A DNA stretch of 64,000 nucleotides from Stutzerimonas stutzeri (GCF_009789555.1 NZ_CP046902.1:1442001-1506000), one strand, 5' to 3'. Counted from the first letter of the stretch, positions 7,791 through 17,356 are shown. The notes: generated from the sequence alone by a model not told the origin. Numbers and translations: made by a program.

Positions 7791-10316
7791 ATGAGTTTGT
7801 TGCCGATTGAATCTGTTTTGCCCGCTTTAAGAGATGCCTTGTCTGCACGTAATGAAGTTGTACTTGAGGCAGCGCCGGGGGCAGGCAAAACAACGCGAGT
7901 ACCAATAGCGCTGCTGGAAGAGCCTTGGCTGGCCGACCAGACTATTGTCATGCTCGAACCACGTCGACTAGCTGCCAGAGCCGCAGCTGAGCGACTGGCG
8001 AGCGAGCTGGGAGAAAGCGTTGGGCAAACAGTCGGCTATCGAATTCGCTTGGAGAGTAAGGTCGGACCACAGACTCGAATTGAAGTAGTGACTGAAGGCA
8101 TTCTTACTCGTCGGCTTCAAGACGATCCTGCCCTAGATGGCGTTGGGCTGCTCATATTTGATGAGTATCATCTGCGTAGTCTCGATGCCGATCTGGCGTT
8201 GGCCTTGTGTCTCAACGGCCGTGAGTTGTTGCGCGACGAACCGCCGCTGAAGGTGCTGCTGATGTCCGCCACGCTGGAAGGCGAGCGCCTGTCGCGCCTG
8301 CTGGACGAGGCGCCTGTGGTACGCAGCGAAGGTCGCATGTATCCGGTGGAGCAGCGTTGGGGGCGGCCGAGTCAGATCGGCGAGGCGCTCGAACCCCGGG
8401 TGGTACAGACCATGCTCCAGGCCCTGGCCGATGAACCTGGCAGCCTGCTGGTGTTCCTCCCCGGCCAGGCGGAGATTCGCCGCGTCGCCGAGCAGTTGGC
8501 CGAGCGCCTCGCTGGCCGGTCAGAGATCCTGCTCTGCCCGCTCCACGGTGAACTGGACCTCGCTGCCCAGCGCGCGGCCATCGAGCCGGCACCGGCGGGC
8601 AAGCGCAAGGTGGTGCTGGCCACCAACATCGCCGAGACCAGCCTGACCATCGATGGCGTGCGCGTGGTGGTGGACGCGGGCCTGGAGCGTGTACCGCGCT
8701 TCGACCCGGCCAGTGGCATGACTCGCCTGGACACCCAGCGTATTTCCCGCTCCTCCGCGACCCAGCGTGCCGGCCGTGCCGGCCGTCTGCAGCCGGGTGC
8801 CTGCTACCGGCTCTGGTCTGAGGCCCAGCATGAGCAACTGGCCGCCCACGGGAGCGCGGAAATCCTCCAGGCCGACCTTGCCGGACTGGCGTTGCAACTG
8901 GCGCGCTGGGGGATTGGTGATCCCAATGAACTGGCCTGGCTCGATCCGCCGCCCACGGCTGCCTACGCCCAGGGCCGTGACCTGCTGCAACGCCTCGGCG
9001 CACTGGCCGACGATGGCAACTTGACCCGCCATGGCCAGGCCATGGCCGAACTGCCCGCCCATCCGCGCATTGCCCACCTGCTGTTACGTGGCCACGCCCT
9101 GGGACTCGGCGGCCTGGCCTGTGACCTCGCCGCCCTACTGGGCGAGCGCGACATCCTGCGTGGTGGCGGTGCCGACCTGCACAGCCGCCTCGCCTTGCTG
9201 GCCGGTAACGACAAGGCAGCGCGTGGCGCTCGTGGCGGCGTGCAGCGTGCTCGCCAGCTGGCGCGGCAGTTCCGTTCCTACCTGCGTGGCCCGGCCAGCG
9301 AGCCGGTGGCCGATCCGGATCACCCGCGCTGGCTCGGCTGCCTGCTGGCGTTCGCCTACCCGGACCGCATTGCCCAGCAACGTCGTGCCGGAGGGGCCGA
9401 TTATCGGCTGGCCAATGGCCGTGCAGCCACCTTTGGCGAGCCGGATGCGCTGATGAAGGAGCCCTGGTTGGTGATCGCCGATCTCGGTAGCCGCCAGGGC
9501 CAGCGTGAAGAGCGCATCTATCTCGCGGCCGACCTTGATCCCGCACTGTTCGACGGCCCTCTGGCCGAACAGGTAAGGTGCCAGGACCTGCTCGACTGGG
9601 AAGAGCGCGAAGGTGTGCTGCGCGCCGAACGTCAGGTGAAAGTGGGTGAGTTGGTGCTGGCCCGCGAAGCCCTTGCCGAACTGGATGACGAGGCCCGCTC
9701 GCGTGCGCTGCTCGGTCTGGTGCGACGCAAGGGGCTGGAGCTGCTGCCGTGGAGTGCGGAGCTGCGCCAGTGGCAGGCGCGGGTGGCGCTGCTGCGCCGA
9801 CTGGACCTGGCCGACACGGGCAGCAGCGAATGGCCAGACCTCTCCGACGCGGCGCTTCTGGCCAGCCTGGAGGAGTGGCTGCAGCCCTGGCTGGGCAAGG
9901 TCAGCCGCCTCAGCCATTTCGCCAACCTCGACCTCGCCGGCATCCTCCATGGCCTGCTGCCCTGGCCGCTGCCGCAACGCCTCGACGAGCTGGCGCCGCG
10001 TACGCTGGAAGTGCCCTCCGGCTCGCGCATCCGCCTCGACTACAGCGACGAGATGCCGGTTCTCGCGGTGCGCCTCCAAGAGCTGTTCGGCCTCGCCGAC
10101 ACTCCGCGCATCGCCGGTGGCCGTCAGGGCGTCAAGCTGCACCTGCTGTCCCCGGCCCAGCGCCCGGTGCAGGTCACCCAGGACCTGGCGAGTTTCTGGC
10201 GCAATACCTACGCGGAAGTGAAGAAAGATTTACGAGGTAGGTACCCTAAGCATTACTGGCCTGAGGACCCGCTTGTGGCCCAGGCTACAGCTAGAGCTAA
10301 GCCGCGAAAATCGTAG
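7791..10316 (+). CDS. hrpB: island-borne complete HrpB ATP-dependent helicase
   Basis: The 841-aa product is a full-length DEAH/RHA helicase of the HrpB family: motif I 'APGAGKTTR' (about residues 29-37), motif II DEYH (124-127), motif III MSATLEG, motif IV 'LLVFLPGQAEI', motif V 'VLATNIAETSLTI', motif VI QRAGRAGR, and the HrpB C-terminal end with 'KHYWPEDP'. HrpB is a non-essential RNA-helicase-like protein of unclear substrate. Composition is mosaic: the first about 400 bp and last about 90 bp have a lower-GC, relaxed codon pattern, while the middle (about 8,200-10,220) is Pseudomonas-like high GC. The first break coincides with the position at which the host hrpB was interrupted. It is probably a functional replacement carried by the island. 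Confidence 0.9.
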   Translation: MSLLPIESVLPALRDALSARNEVVLEAAPGAGKTTRVPIALLEEPWLADQTIVMLEPRRLAARAAAERLASELGESVGQTVGYRIRLESKVGPQTRIEVVTEGILTRRLQDDPALDGVGLLIFDEYHLRSLDADLALALCLNGRELLRDEPPLKVLLMSATLEGERLSRLLDEAPVVRSEGRMYPVEQRWGRPSQIGEALEPRVVQTMLQALADEPGSLLVFLPGQAEIRRVAEQLAERLAGRSEILLCPLHGELDLAAQRAAIEPAPAGKRKVVLATNIAETSLTIDGVRVVVDAGLERVPRFDPASGMTRLDTQRISRSSATQRAGRAGRLQPGACYRLWSEAQHEQLAAHGSAEILQADLAGLALQLARWGIGDPNELAWLDPPPTAAYAQGRDLLQRLGALADDGNLTRHGQAMAELPAHPRIAHLLLRGHALGLGGLACDLAALLGERDILRGGGADLHSRLALLAGNDKAARGARGGVQRARQLARQFRSYLRGPASEPVADPDHPRWLGCLLAFAYPDRIAQQRRAGGADYRLANGRAATFGEPDALMKEPWLVIADLGSRQGQREERIYLAADLDPALFDGPLAEQVRCQDLLDWEEREGVLRAERQVKVGELVLAREALAELDDEARSRALLGLVRRKGLELLPWSAELRQWQARVALLRRLDLADTGSSEWPDLSDAALLASLEEWLQPWLGKVSRLSHFANLDLAGILHGLLPWPLPQRLDELAPRTLEVPSGSRIRLDYSDEMPVLAVRLQELFGLADTPRIAGGRQGVKLHLLSPAQRPVQVTQDLASFWRNTYAEVKKDLRGRYPKHYWPEDPLVAQATARAKPRKS

Positions 10317-10555
10317 GCTGTTGCTCAATGCGGGCGTGTGAACCGGAACCCAGTGTTGCCTCGAGAGCAACGCAGGTTGGCTCTCTGTTGAGTGTGCCAG
10401 TCAACCGGCGTACTAGGGCCGTGCGAGTTTTACCGTATTGCCATTCGTAGAGTCGACGTGCCCGTTTTTTGCAGATTTCGGCCCTTTGTAAATGTGTGCT
10501 CCGGAACTTAAGCGACGGTTCACCCTTGACACCCTAGTGGAGGATCATAGATGTC

Positions 10556-10756
10556 GTGGACTTTGGCGGCATCGACCATGCATTCCTGGTTGATCACAAC
10601 GGCCAAGTGATCTTCAGCCTTGACAAGGGTCAGGTGATGACGAACCTCAAGGACATCTATCCGGACAGAGCCCTACGGATTGAGTCGGGCATTCAGGATG
10701 CCACCTTGCACGGGCAGGAGCGGATTGTCTCTTTCGCCCCAGTGAACGACCGGTAA
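10556..10756 (+). pseudogene. fragment of a dCache-type sensor (chemoreceptor-like) gene
   Basis: A 66-codon frame encodes 'HAFLVDHNGQVIFSLDKGQ' and 'MTNLKDIYPDRALRIESG', the kind of sequence seen in the periplasmic dCache domain of methyl-accepting chemotaxis proteins or diguanylate cyclases. No transmembrane segment, HAMP or signalling domain accompanies it, so it is a stranded fragment. A GGAGG with ATG at 10,551 lies just upstream but in another frame. The flanking stretches 10,317-10,555 and 10,757-10,822 show nothing I can support. Confidence 0.45.
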
Positions 10757-10822
10757 ACGTCGTCGTCATTAGACACGCGCTTTATGGACGCTTCGGCAGT
10801 GAAGCGAGTTGTATCGCAACAT

Positions 10823-12292
10823 TCAAAGGTGGTTATGCCAATGCTCCCAGCTTTTGACTGACTCCGTATTCTCTTCCTCTTCCTCTTCCTTTGTCTCTTT
10901 CTTGAGATCTTCTTGCCGAAGTTGCTTTAGCTTCTCCAGTTCACGCACGTACTCGTCAACTGGCATACCATTTTTTAATGCGTTCAGAAGTAGCTCCTCG
11001 GCCTGGTCATATATACGGTTAGTCCTGATTATATGGGCAGATGAAACGATGTCTTCGTATCCATCAAGTTTGGCGAATGCAAGATGAATATACCGTTCTA
11101 CCGAGAGGGGATCTTTGTGGCCAGTCCACAGCATGACGTCGTAAAGAAACTTTTTGCTATTAAGCAGGGCGCTTCTGAAGTCGTCCTTTTGCTTGAACTT
11201 GTGTCTTTTGATTAGGAGTACGAAAAGATTGGTGATGAAAGCATGGCGGAACATGTGTGCACAGACTTTTTCTTCGATGCCGGCGTGACTTCTAAGTTGA
11301 ATCATTTCATTCGTAATACTGCAGGCACCGAGCGGCTTACCAGTCTTTTCTTGAACAAAGAGTCTGTCGTGATCCGTGTCCTTGAAGTTGCGAAGAGATA
11401 TTCTGCGGGCAAACTGAATATATTTCTTAGCTTCGCTTAGTACCACTCTTGAAATCGGGATAAAACGCTCGGAATAGGTTCCACGTTTCAAGGTTCGCAG
11501 ACGTAGCAATGGGAACGACATGTTCATGGCATTACGTATGTCCGAAACGGTAATTTCAATTATCTCGCTGCGTCGAGCGCCCGTATGCTCAAGCAAGGAA
11601 ATCACCAGATTCCGTCGAAGTTGAAGGTGTCTCGATGGGTGGATTTTGTTTGCTGAATCTCGCAAAAGCTTTATATGTTCGCTCGGGATCGGATCGCGCG
11701 TGTGGTAGCGCGTTCCAGATACATGAAGAGAGTGGTGATGCAGATAACTCCGCTTTATCGTTCTTCCTGAGCGCGTTGTGATAGTAAATGTTTTCATTAC
11801 GGCGCGGATGGTTCCATTCTCTGATACAAATGCATCGTCGCCATAAAGACGTCCTACGAATTGCAAAAAATCTAGACAGATCCTACCAATTGCTAGGAGT
11901 GTAGTTTCGGTGCGCCTATTTACAGTGGGATCGTTGACAGATCGCTCCTTTCTTAATTCGTCAATGAAGTCTGAGAACTGTTGGTCAGACAGTCCTATAA
12001 AGTCAGTTCGGTATCTGAAGCAGTAGCGAACTAGTGGGCTTATTTTGGATGCATACTCCCCAATGCTTCCGCCTTTACCGCCGTGCCTTGATAGGCCTTT
12101 TCCACCTCGGCCAGGGCGGTCACGTAGTGCGAGCATGTAGAGATTTGCGACGTTATTGGGCGTGCCATCAGGCCAACAGCAAAACGGCAGGCCAGAACCA
12201 TCTTTTGTTATAGTACTTCCATGCGCATGGTAGCTAAAGAGTGTTAGCTCTTTAAGTGGTTTAAATAGTTGTTGGCGAAGGTGGTTTGTCAC
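10823..12292 (-). CDS. gmtY: tyrosine recombinase, GmtY-like
   Basis: The 489-aa protein contains a complete tyrosine-recombinase catalytic set: 'TGARRSEI' (Arg about 240), 'HMFRHAF' (His/Arg about 346/349), 'WTGHKD' (His about 391) and 'VERYIHL' (nucleophile Tyr about 400). The C-terminus is highly charged with a glutamate run. It is the last gene of a four-gene minus-strand operon and overlaps the preceding gene by 4 bp. The order integrase, small protein, recombinase matches what has been called the Gamma-Mobile-Trio, so I name it GmtY-like. The recombinase call is firm; the trio name is from memory of the family. Confidence 0.8.
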   Translation of the reverse strand: MTNHLRQQLFKPLKELTLFSYHAHGSTITKDGSGLPFCCWPDGTPNNVANLYMLALRDRPGRGGKGLSRHGGKGGSIGEYASKISPLVRYCFRYRTDFIGLSDQQFSDFIDELRKERSVNDPTVNRRTETTLLAIGRICLDFLQFVGRLYGDDAFVSENGTIRAVMKTFTITTRSGRTIKRSYLHHHSLHVSGTRYHTRDPIPSEHIKLLRDSANKIHPSRHLQLRRNLVISLLEHTGARRSEIIEITVSDIRNAMNMSFPLLRLRTLKRGTYSERFIPISRVVLSEAKKYIQFARRISLRNFKDTDHDRLFVQEKTGKPLGACSITNEMIQLRSHAGIEEKVCAHMFRHAFITNLFVLLIKRHKFKQKDDFRSALLNSKKFLYDVMLWTGHKDPLSVERYIHLAFAKLDGYEDIVSSAHIIRTNRIYDQAEELLLNALKNGMPVDEYVRELEKLKQLRQEDLKKETKEEEEEENTESVKSWEHWHNHL

Positions 12293-12897
12293 TTGCGATA
12301 CTCCTCCAGTCGCGTAACTCGCCCGTCTCCGGAAGAAGGGGAGGGGGGGGGTGGCTGTTCTGGAGGGAGGCTCAGTAGAGCAGTAAGTGCCTGAACGGCA
12401 TCGCTTGCCCGCTTTTCAAGTAGAGCGGGATCTAGATTGCTACGTATATTTCTTAACTCGTTAATTGCCAGGCTTAATCCCTGGAGGAGGACCATGTTGG
12501 CGCAGCGCTGCTTATCAAGTCTCTCCTCTAGTTCAGTTACTAGTCGCGAAAGTCCGGACTTAGTGCGTTTTGTTGAAGTGGCCTCTTTGCTGCCATTGAC
12601 CTTCTCAATGGCCCTCAATGCCGCTAGGCGGAGGGTATCAAGTTCCTTAAATCCTCCCTTGAACTGTAAGTTGGCGTGAGATTTTAAAGTGTTGATGCTC
12701 ATTGGGGATTTTGACTTTATAGCCCCTGAGTCCTCGAAATTGAATTCGAGCTTGGCTAGCGCTCCTTGGCTTCTGAGAGCCTTTAGAATGTTCTCGTTTT
12801 TGGAAAAATAGTCAGGATTACGGTAGATTAGCTTTAAAAGTTCACTGGTTATTAATGTGGCGCTAGCATGTGGCTCTAGGTCGGAGATTTTTTTCAT
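12289..12897 (-). CDS. gmtX: small accessory protein of the recombinase operon, GmtX-like
   Basis: The 202-aa protein has no catalytic motif. Its N-terminal half is mixed and basic; from about residue 110 to 160 it is heptad-like and probably coiled-coil ('LSRLVTELEERLDKQRC', 'LSLAINELRNIRSNLD'). It ends in a proline-rich tract and 'GRVTRLEEYRK'. It sits between two recombinase genes, starting directly at the stop of one and overlapping the next by 4 bp, so it is probably co-translated. Size and position fit GmtX of the Gamma-Mobile-Trio; the small TnpC protein of Tn554-like elements is a functional analogue. A DNA-bridging or recombinase-assembly role is an inference. Confidence 0.6.
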   Translation of the reverse strand: MKKISDLEPHASATLITSELLKLIYRNPDYFSKNENILKALRSQGALAKLEFNFEDSGAIKSKSPMSINTLKSHANLQFKGGFKELDTLRLAALRAIEKVNGSKEATSTKRTKSGLSRLVTELEERLDKQRCANMVLLQGLSLAINELRNIRSNLDPALLEKRASDAVQALTALLSLPPEQPPPPSPSSGDGRVTRLEEYRK

Positions 12898-14994
12898 TTA
12901 GTCTGTGCTCTGAATTTTTACTACCACGCGCATATGTTGGCCGGTTTCGTCTGTGAAAAACTCTGGCTCAATCTGGACTTTCCCTGTCTTTATCATGTCG
13001 GTGATTGCGTCTTCAAGTTCAGCAGTGTCTACTAGAGCAAAATTATCTGTGTTGTAACGAATTTTTAGTATTTCGGCTAGATCTTCGTAAGCAGTGATAT
13101 CGCCATTATGCAAGCTTTCTGCTATGAACTGAGCCTTAGCGCTACGCAAAACTGCACCATCAGTGGACTCAGTAATGTAATTCCAAACATGCTGCATGTC
13201 GGTGTGCCCGAGCATCCACTGCAGTGTCTCCAGTCCTCCAAAACTGCTCGAGTGGAAGAATACCATGGAGAAAAAGCGTCGAAGTTGATGTTGTCGGATA
13301 TAGTACCTTTCTCCTTTTGAATTTAGTGGTAGTTCGAAATAATCGCACAACAAGTCTAGGTTTCTATTGTAGGCATACATTGTTTGCTGACTAAGCCCGG
13401 CATTTCCGAGGAGTCCGGGGGGGGCAAAGAGGCTAGTCATTTCAGTTATGAATCCGCTTTTTAAAAGTCTCTGCTGCATGGAAATTAAGTTTTTAATCAT
13501 TTTTACGGCAATGGGTTCGATTGGGCGTGCTTGGCGTTGTCTTATGCCGAACAGGTTGGATGTGCTTTTTCTATTTAAGAAGATCAACCATCTTTCGCTT
13601 TTATCTAGGCAGTCAGTCGAGTGCAAATCGAGCATTTCTCCTATTCGGCGAGCCATGATTGTTCCAACTACCATCTGGACACATCCAATATAGATGCGTA
13701 AGCACTCAATCAGTCCCACATTATTTCTGAGTTCTATGAAGTAATTTGACTGCTTTCTCAGTGCGCCGTGCCTAATAGACACCGTTTGACATACAAGCCC
13801 AAGCTTCCTAATTCCCATGTCGATAAGCTCAGGGGGCATAATGTCTTGTAACTCTCCATTGGTAAGTTGCGTAGGGGCAATTCCATTGAGGTTGCAATGC
13901 TCTGCCATGCGGCAGAAACCTTCTATTAGAAGTTCTCCATACTTGAAATGGTACTCGATTGATTTTCTGAAGGCGTCTCTCACTATTGGGTACGGCAGCG
14001 TCCGAAACCGAGCAGCTTCAGAGAGTGATGGTTCATAATCAAGTATCTGCTTCAGCTCTGATACTTCGGGAGCTGGAAGCCCAATTTCATGAAGAATTCC
14101 AAGGTTGTATGTTAAAAATCTGTAGGCGCGAAATGGACCGGATGTCATTGCTTCATGGTCACCTGTCCTGACCGATGAACCGGGATACTCTCTCGATATT
14201 ATTTCTCTCTCATTATCAGTATAGAATTCTAATGAGCTTAATGTTTTTAGTTTTAGATGCCCGCCTTTCAGTGTGTTGGCATAAAGCGATTTCGCTAGCT
14301 GCAAGGTGTTAGGGGTGCGGACTCCAGCAGTTGATCTTTTTTTATAATATCCATGCAAATGCAAGGCAGCTCTTGCATAAGGTATTAAATCAAAAGGTAT
14401 TTCCAGGTGATGCTCATCTAGTTGTTCGTCAGTCACAATGCGCATTCGTGGATATTGATCTAGAATGCTATCGAGTTCGATAGAACTGGAAGTGTTTATT
14501 AAGCTTAAACAAAATTTGCTGATAGTCTTGGTCCACTCGTAAACCGACTCTTCCGAACCGTTGACGCTTGAGAAGACGTCTAGCATTCTCTTCATGTGAT
14601 GGCTGTTGATTCCAGCCAATCCGAATCTGGATAGCTGATATTCTTTTGCATTCAGAAGAATGTAATCGGCAACGTGAATGGCCCTGTTAAACATCGTCAT
14701 CTGTGCGGCTAGTGAACCTAATTCGATCGCCGATCCTCGAACAGAACGTGTAGATGTTGTTAAAAAATACTTTAGCCCGTCTAGTAATGGCTTGTTTTTT
14801 TGGGCAAGCAGAGAAGTTTCGTCGTCTAATGTAATGTCCCAGTTGATCGTGTTGGGGGTCGCAAAATTGAAATCATATTTCCATATGTGCAAGTCGAAAT
14901 CACTCAGCAACCAACTTGATTTTTTGTATTCTGTCCTAGGGTCGGTGTAGAACGCTTTTAGGAAGTCTAGCTCTGCTGGTAATTCAACATTCAT
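12898..14994 (-). CDS. gmtZ: large tyrosine-recombinase-family integrase, GmtZ-like
   Basis: The 698-aa protein has a long N-terminal region without known motifs and a C-terminal recombinase domain: 'MARRIGEMLDLH' (Arg about 448), 'HQLRRFF' (His/Arg about 569/572), 'MLGHTD' (His about 595) and 'VWNYI' (Tyr about 604). All expected catalytic positions are occupied, so it may be active in strand exchange. Its start overlaps the upstream 760-aa gene by 11 bp, implying coupling. Length and order fit the large integrase of the Gamma-Mobile-Trio. GC is low and codon use relaxed compared with the core. Confidence 0.7.
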   Translation of the reverse strand: MNVELPAELDFLKAFYTDPRTEYKKSSWLLSDFDLHIWKYDFNFATPNTINWDITLDDETSLLAQKNKPLLDGLKYFLTTSTRSVRGSAIELGSLAAQMTMFNRAIHVADYILLNAKEYQLSRFGLAGINSHHMKRMLDVFSSVNGSEESVYEWTKTISKFCLSLINTSSSIELDSILDQYPRMRIVTDEQLDEHHLEIPFDLIPYARAALHLHGYYKKRSTAGVRTPNTLQLAKSLYANTLKGGHLKLKTLSSLEFYTDNEREIISREYPGSSVRTGDHEAMTSGPFRAYRFLTYNLGILHEIGLPAPEVSELKQILDYEPSLSEAARFRTLPYPIVRDAFRKSIEYHFKYGELLIEGFCRMAEHCNLNGIAPTQLTNGELQDIMPPELIDMGIRKLGLVCQTVSIRHGALRKQSNYFIELRNNVGLIECLRIYIGCVQMVVGTIMARRIGEMLDLHSTDCLDKSERWLIFLNRKSTSNLFGIRQRQARPIEPIAVKMIKNLISMQQRLLKSGFITEMTSLFAPPGLLGNAGLSQQTMYAYNRNLDLLCDYFELPLNSKGERYYIRQHQLRRFFSMVFFHSSSFGGLETLQWMLGHTDMQHVWNYITESTDGAVLRSAKAQFIAESLHNGDITAYEDLAEILKIRYNTDNFALVDTAELEDAITDMIKTGKVQIEPEFFTDETGQHMRVVVKIQSTD

Positions 14995-17266
14995 ATATCA
15001 ACTTCTCCATTCTGCGGGGGTTACACCTCTGCTCGGCGACATAAAGGTGGTCTTTCAGTAGTGCGTCATTATCCCTTCTGATCTCGGCAACAACGGCCTT
15101 CGTTAGATCTGCCCAGTATCGTGCTACTCCTGTCACTTCTTCGGGTCGTTCCGCTGTAGCCACTGCTTTCTCTAATGATACGAGGGCGGTCATTATCCCT
15201 GGATCCACTGAGATGTAGACCTCTGAGTACTGATTCGCTGAATAGGGTTCAGTTGTTTGAGTGTTCTCCGGGTTGACCAGGTGGTCAGGGATGTCTTTTA
15301 GTGCATGGTTCTTAAGAAATAGATTTAACTCTTCCATTGTCTCGAAGTCTGCGGCCTCTATGAGGAAGCTGCTATCTTTCATCGCGTCACAGATTAAGCC
15401 GCGCTGAAAAATTCTTATCCAGCGGGCTTGGAAGAAGGCTAGTATTGACTCCGGCAGGTAGTGAGAAAGTTGCAGGCAGTCGTGGTTTGCGTGGCCGAGC
15501 GCTTTGGACATGGCTTCGACGCTTTGGGTTTTTAAATATACCTCTACCCCACATGAGGCTCGAAGACTAGAAAGGGTGACTCGAGATAAGAAATTTTTTA
15601 GTTCAGTACCCCTCAAGGAAGTATGATTTGAAAATTGTTGTGCAAGTCGTTCAAAAATCCGTGTGTGTTTATCGAATAGCGCTTTGTTCCAAGTCGGAAT
15701 TACAGCGCTCCGCGGGTGACCGAAACCCTTCCCGCAGGTCAGGAATAACTCCTTCCATCGGCTGTCGCCAATTCCCTTGAGATATTTTCTTAACGGTGCT
15801 GTGATCTTTATTACTTCGAAGATTCGCTTTGTTGAGTTCGCGTTTAGTTGTATTTTCTGCTCGCTTAGCTTTCCACCTCTTCTATCCTTGAAGCCGACCA
15901 ACTGATACCCGGTGTCGGTTTTCACAAAGCCGGATCTTCTACCTTTGTCGTCATACAAACGAAAATTCTTAAGGAAAGATTCTGTGATCTCATTGTGCTC
16001 TGCTACCAGTAAGCATTGGTAGGGATAAAGAGTGCCAGCAGCCGGAAGTCCAAGTATATTTGCGACATCAGCAGATAATATGGTGTATCCGTATTGGTGT
16101 TCGAAGTCCATGCGCGAGGATGGAAAGCCGTTGCTTTGAAAAATCGCGCAAATTGATTCGTGATCGTAACTCCGACGCTGCCAGCCTTTTCGAGGTTTGA
16201 TTTCCGAGGAGTTTATCCGTGTGGTTGCGAGTATACGAAGTTGGACTCTCGAGTAAAGTTCATTGGCTTGTTCTGTTGCCCAGGATTTTACGGTTTCGAT
16301 GTCTTTGTGGATACTTTTGAATAATATTTCTATTGCCTCGTTATCAGTTATTTCGAGAGGGACTCTAGTGATAAGTTTTTCATGGATTTCCACCCCCTCA
16401 TCAGACACGGACACTCTTGTTTGCGCTCTGTGTTGTTTGGGGCGGATGGGCCGTGGTAGTCCATCCCCAAAAGGGGTTGCCCAAACTCCTGATTGTATAA
16501 AGGCCTCTTCGCAGTTCGATATGAACCTGTTCCACGTTTTTATCTGGGTTGGTATATTTAGATTTTCTCTATATGCGGTTAAGAAGTGCTCCTTCATGAA
16601 GTGCAAAAAGAATGATTTTATATTTTCTGGGTTTTGGAAGGTTGTAGTTGGCCACTCCAAAGAGTTCTTCGATAAATAGCTGGCCAGCTTGTTGCACAAT
16701 GTGGTGTTGCATCTTGCTTGCTTGGCCGAAAAAGTCTTCCATGTCCGGTAGTACTCTTCTGTAAACTCAGGGCCATGGGAGTGCCATAGTTCTCCCAGCG
16801 CGAGAAAACTTGGTACTCCTTTTAGGGAGTCGACTTGCCATCCGTTCCAATAGCGCAAGGCCAATGGGTTCAATTTTTTCTGCTGGGAATCCCAGAGTTC
16901 TTTCCCTTCTTCGAGGTCGGCCATCAAATAGTCGAAATTGGGCATGCCTGGAATTTCGTCGCGCAGACTTGTAAGTGTTTCTACGAAACGTCGAGCCCAG
17001 CGAATCCGAACAGGCTCTTTGCTATCGGCCAAAGTTCTTGATCGCAATGCACCGACAAAACCGATGATGATCGGCTCGCAGCTTCGACTCGACAGATGGA
17101 CGTAGGAGAGTTCTGCCTCGATGAGTTGGAGGTAGCACTCGAGCAGCTTCAGCGGAACGTTAATCAACTCCGACGACGCGTGGGTTTGAAAGGCCTTGGC
17201 TAGGGGCTCCGAAATTTTTCGGAATGGATAGTTGGGTAAGAACAGGGTGCTGCTGATGATTGTCAA
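14984..17266 (-). CDS. 760-aa recombinase-like protein, first gene of the operon
   Basis: The first gene of the operon starts at TTG 17,266, less than 100 bp from the island end. Near the C-terminus 'SLRASCGVEVYLKTQSVEAM', 'LGHANHD' (His about 590) and 'LSHYLPE' (Tyr about 600) match box II of tyrosine recombinases, and 'TTRINSSEI' (Arg about 349) could be box I. In the HxxR position the histidine appears replaced by leucine (LSSLR), so activity may be altered or the protein may only bind DNA. It is a fourth member in addition to the trio. Position next to the junction suggests it recognises the end. Other readings are a divergent active integrase or an accessory subunit. Confidence 0.65.
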   Translation of the reverse strand: MTIISSTLFLPNYPFRKISEPLAKAFQTHASSELINVPLKLLECYLQLIEAELSYVHLSSRSCEPIIIGFVGALRSRTLADSKEPVRIRWARRFVETLTSLRDEIPGMPNFDYLMADLEEGKELWDSQQKKLNPLALRYWNGWQVDSLKGVPSFLALGELWHSHGPEFTEEYYRTWKTFSAKQARCNTTLCNKLASYLSKNSLEWPTTTFQNPENIKSFFLHFMKEHFLTAYRENLNIPTQIKTWNRFISNCEEAFIQSGVWATPFGDGLPRPIRPKQHRAQTRVSVSDEGVEIHEKLITRVPLEITDNEAIEILFKSIHKDIETVKSWATEQANELYSRVQLRILATTRINSSEIKPRKGWQRRSYDHESICAIFQSNGFPSSRMDFEHQYGYTILSADVANILGLPAAGTLYPYQCLLVAEHNEITESFLKNFRLYDDKGRRSGFVKTDTGYQLVGFKDRRGGKLSEQKIQLNANSTKRIFEVIKITAPLRKYLKGIGDSRWKELFLTCGKGFGHPRSAVIPTWNKALFDKHTRIFERLAQQFSNHTSLRGTELKNFLSRVTLSSLRASCGVEVYLKTQSVEAMSKALGHANHDCLQLSHYLPESILAFFQARWIRIFQRGLICDAMKDSSFLIEAADFETMEELNLFLKNHALKDIPDHLVNPENTQTTEPYSANQYSEVYISVDPGIMTALVSLEKAVATAERPEEVTGVARYWADLTKAVVAEIRRDNDALLKDHLYVAEQRCNPRRMEKLIYEC

Positions 17267-17319
17267 CGAATTCTTGTCCTTGCTTTGGGGTGGAAGATCC
17301 CGTATTTGCTGGGTTTAGG

Positions 17320-17349
17320 TATCTAATGATAAATCCATGCGAATGGCAA
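17320..17349 (-). promoter_or_regulatory. candidate promoter of the recombinase operon at the island end
   Basis: On the minus strand TTGCCA (17,349-17,344) and TAGATA (17,325-17,320) are separated by 18 bp and lie about 55 bp before the TTG start of the first recombinase gene. It is within the last 40 bp of the island, so transcription starts inside the end sequence. A 6-bp direct repeat ATGCGA (17,338 and 17,351 areas) flanks the -35 region and may be part of a recombinase-binding site. Both boxes are imperfect. Confidence 0.3.
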
Positions 17350-17356
17350 AATGCGA

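Larger units (their letters stand above)
1..17356. mobile_element. right part of a genomic island inserted in hrpB
   Basis: Everything left of 17,357 is lower in GC and richer in mobile-element remains than the core that follows. The right boundary is set by a host hrpB fragment that begins abruptly at the codon after the DExH box. Just inside this boundary, reading away from it, is a four-gene recombinase operon, the usual position for genes that drive integration. Cargo includes a Gabija-like defence pair, thiol-disulfide genes, a transporter and a full-length hrpB copy. The left end and the host hrpB 5' fragment are not in the window, so total size and the number of stacked elements are unknown. 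That it is one element rather than several is an inference. Confidence 0.7.

Noticed and set aside
8212..9546. 444-aa open frame on the minus strand within the island hrpB
   Set aside because: It lies antisense to a fully supported helicase gene; its Arg/Pro/Ala-rich sequence is the usual artefact of high-GC codon bias.
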